NCBI GenBank assembly: GCA_900546075.1
Contig: URBH01000013.1
Span: 1-41,441 of the forward strand
Direction: 5' to 3'
DNA from: an uncultured Eubacteriales bacterium
Lineage (GTDB): Bacteria > Bacillota > Clostridia > Oscillospirales > Oscillospiraceae
Length of the DNA: 41,441 bases
Positions 40,701 through 41,441 of the stretch are shown piece after piece (position 1 is the first letter of the stretch; every line of letters starts with the position of its first letter). The position numbers and the translations under genes are program-made. A model generated the notes under the pieces. That model ran no database searches, had not been told where the DNA came from, and was given only the letters and a program-made list of their open reading frames with translations.

Positions 40701-40951
40701 GAAAATATCAGGAATTCTTTTTGTGCCCTGCCTATATGCCAGATAGAACAGCAGAACCATCCGTCTACACGGAATTAGCAATCAAAATGAATCGGGAGAG
40801 TATTATCATCTGTAACGCCAGTGATATATTGGAAAATGATTTTTTGTCGGTGTGTGCTATTATACCAGGCGATGATCCCATTATCCCTAAAGACAAAGAG
40901 AATTCCCCCATTATGGGAATACTGAGGAGAAAAAAGTCCGATAGAAATTAA
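37715..40951 (+). CDS. Large protein with Mrr/PD-(D/E)XK-like N-terminal nuclease and long helical region; candidate defence protein
   Basis: A 1078-aa soluble protein. Residues about 41-180 look like a restriction-endonuclease fold: an entry helix EKTFEEFCRKLAES, then GPTGGGDSKVDSET with Asp75, Asp79 and Glu81, a strand WAFAISAKKDW with Lys111, then YTKIFFMSNQYV and LDIRILDRNWILDKVF. This is the D-(x)n-S/E-x-K layout of Mrr-type PD-(D/E)XK nucleases. Residues about 200-650 are helical with TPR-like pieces (AAKLLMNRGRKLKDEKPYKA); the last 400 are mixed and unrecognised. No Walker A or methylase motif was seen. GTGAGGG sets the start. Codon use is AT-rich, unlike the core. It lies alone between tRNA-Pro and an integrase. 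Confidence 0.85.
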   Translation: MGRQNEFYKKTHPEQFSDSVLVKKGNLSRDMFDYYLESLTSKNLEKTFEEFCRKLAESEVCPNLLPQTGPTGGGDSKVDSETYPVSKEISDRWYFGNTAASERWAFAISAKKDWQSKVKSDVVKIVSVNQQEGRGYTKIFFMSNQYVPDKKRAQVEDELRNLHGLDIRILDRNWILDKVFSSPQNIDMTISVFGFSESFRDEVKMGSQDLKRKQEFEENEQILASQQTKQSELVSLAQRNVILARELEYPLHQLLGLIDRSIRLSAEKGSTIDHANAVRDAAWTVYWWYEDKNHYYRFYKDYEKLVVESQNVHLFIDLITLWINLFSLSLNDNTFSIDEHTQILKDEYSRYTGDPSKPNTAIEAKAAFQLIRFFLGDDPDTIVDDIILILKASSGHLDLDIRPLCRAIQEFPVFENTKRFPEMFERSVDIMSEQKRNIEAAKLLMNRGRKLKDEKPYKALIYFSRTLSKLYSEESKELLSFVVLDMADIFQSIGLYWAARNFYYYDFVLCLNQYFKYGDVSPVLFMSAYSLKNIELRLGHVLNAIVFHRFSLIAELIYPGEIRSKDDKGDSFDYVLALQLLRTPYETAKRLGEFPAFLDEQGLSFSRAAMKYELGHYDEEMLAELGGSTEAFDDVIGKWKDQPALKQMVNVPWYGSEDSCSLHSRVLGCSIRVNSSAPYNHGEFELAATILATIESFLGSGLPNKLISLHGAIEINLRYDNSTQELVRILHPAETPSSIEVVFRDYDSQNIVHEQELFSDFMSGLLAEVISIMFPIPSELAKIEKMVQNDAAFDRSGVFANSLFFGMEVLGKEAFYYPALVHDYPCLEMTRTQKSPITSASRLETAKPAELPQNVVFDVPLNTDFAKISNTNMYTSSIINIPAWNQAQWKGVMFMAYKGHCVPPVLSFVFGTDYGKAIWEDWRKLMGNHDINNRLGIRIIKGIDRKHPNWYRVAIGPNSFSSDSGEDLFIASLPMRLHTMQPSSDANLKMFESEFGKYQEFFLCPAYMPDRTAEPSVYTELAIKMNRESIIICNASDILENDFLSVCAIIPGDDPIIPKDKENSPIMGILRRKKSDRN

Positions 40952-41007
40952 TGGAAACAACTTTACTGCACAAAAACGAGGGAGTATTCCTTGCACATGA
41001 AAAGCAG

Positions 41008-41041
41008 AGGCCCAAGGGACGCAATCTTGTCCCTTGGGCCT
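41008..41041. terminator. Bidirectional terminator between the large gene and the integrase
   Basis: AGGCCCAAGGGAC (41008-41020) pairs with GTCCCTTGGGCCT (41029-41041), a perfect 13-bp stem with an 8-base loop, and T-rich flanks on both strands. Confidence 0.85.
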
Positions 41042-41049
41042 TGTTGCTT

Positions 41050-41441
41050 TTATCCCACCTTCTCGAACGGTATCACCTTGCACTGACCCTGCTCCGGCGG
41101 GTCGGGAGGCTCCGGGGTGTTGGCTGCCGTGACCGATTCCATAAAGCCACCGATCTTCTCAGCCGCACCTCGCTGCATATCGTTGGTGATGTGCGTATAG
41201 GTGTCCAGCGTAAACCCGGCGCTGAAGTGGCCCAGCATACTGGACAGGGTTTTCACATCCACGCCGCTGGAGATGGCCATGGTCGCGAAGGTGTGTCTGA
41301 GGTCATGAAAGCGCACATGCTCCTCGATGCCTGCGCTTTTCAGCAGCTTCCGGTTGATCCTCGACACGGCGTCCGGACTCCAGTAACCGCCTGTGCGGGG
41401 CGACGGGAACAGGATGGGGTTGTCCGGGTGCTGCTCGTGCT
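41050..41441 (-). CDS. Tyrosine recombinase/integrase, 3' part only
   Basis: The gene enters from beyond the right edge; 130 codons to the stop are visible. In frame it reads PILFPSPRTGGYWSPDAV and then the catalytic C-terminal block: FHDLRHTFATMAI with HxLRH, SMLGHFSAG with the second His, and DTYTHI with the nucleophile Tyr. The tail is Pro-rich. The family integrates phages, ICEs and islands, often into tRNA genes. It points toward tRNA-Pro, which is the likely attachment site of this element. GC content is higher than in the large gene, so the two may have different origins. Confidence 0.93.
   Translation of the reverse strand, partial: HEQHPDNPILFPSPRTGGYWSPDAVSRINRKLLKSAGIEEHVRFHDLRHTFATMAISSGVDVKTLSSMLGHFSAGFTLDTYTHITNDMQRGAAEKIGGFMESVTAANTPEPPDPPEQGQCKVIPFEKVG

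Overview
The window looks like chromosome from a spore-forming, GC-rich member of the Clostridia, most likely an Oscillospiraceae/Ruminococcaceae-type gut anaerobe. This rests on a recognisable spo0A, a spoVT gene and a yabP-yabQ-divIC-yabR cluster, the CD1247-like zinc-ribbon protein next to efp, strong AGGAGG-type ribosome sites, and many hairpin-rich intergenic repeats. The species cannot be read from the sequence.

Layout. 1-1352 is an AT-rich accessory patch: an excisionase-like HTH protein with a membrane-anchored partner, divergent from an XRE regulator. 1480-5583 holds spo0A (minus) with a cluster of putative Spo0A boxes in the divergent control region, then peptidases pepF and apeB. 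5690-5850 looks like a compact pseudoknotted RNA directly in front of a UgpC/MsmX-type sugar-ABC ATPase. 7183-7905 is debris, including the broken N-terminus of a DEAD/DEAH helicase of type III restriction kind. 7978-10270 is the sporulation/division cluster spoVT, yabP, yabQ, divIC, yabR. 10549-11707 has an SDR oxidoreductase and rpiB. 11977-16215 is a minus-strand MoxR-DUF58-transglutaminase operon. 16436-19067 pairs a cytosolic BMP-domain fusion protein with a metallophosphoesterase. 19385-23271 is a minus-strand housekeeping run (yqeG, M24 peptidase, efp, zinc ribbon) interrupted by a glycosyltransferase. 24307-26102 is an ECF sigma factor with a likely membrane anti-sigma partner. 26406-28550 is an AT-rich island with a secreted amidase-like protein, a small exported protein and a membrane-tethered XRE regulator. 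28657-33343 carries an ABC exporter, an RluA-type pseudouridine synthase, a MATE exporter and a TraX-like membrane protein. 33487-37046 carries two glycosyltransferases facing a polytopic membrane protein with a single-base frameshift.

The right end is the most interesting part. tRNA-Pro (37294-37369), preceded by a degenerate tRNA-like copy, is followed by an AT-rich 1078-aa gene (37715-40951) whose N-terminus looks like an Mrr/PD-(D/E)XK nuclease and whose remainder is a long, mostly helical region without a visible NTPase motif. The 3' part of a tyrosine integrase gene follows at the window edge. I read this as the start of an integrated island and the large gene as a candidate single-protein defence system. 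Between its promoter and the gene lies a Rho-independent terminator, so it may be attenuated or the promoter may make a small RNA.

Intergenic spaces are unusually rich in palindromes: a MITE-like element at 19067, a perfect cloverleaf at 24098, a six-hairpin array at 10269, a gut-Firmicutes-type repeat at 11824, and a terminator-containing sequence present twice, after rpiB and after the zinc-ribbon gene.
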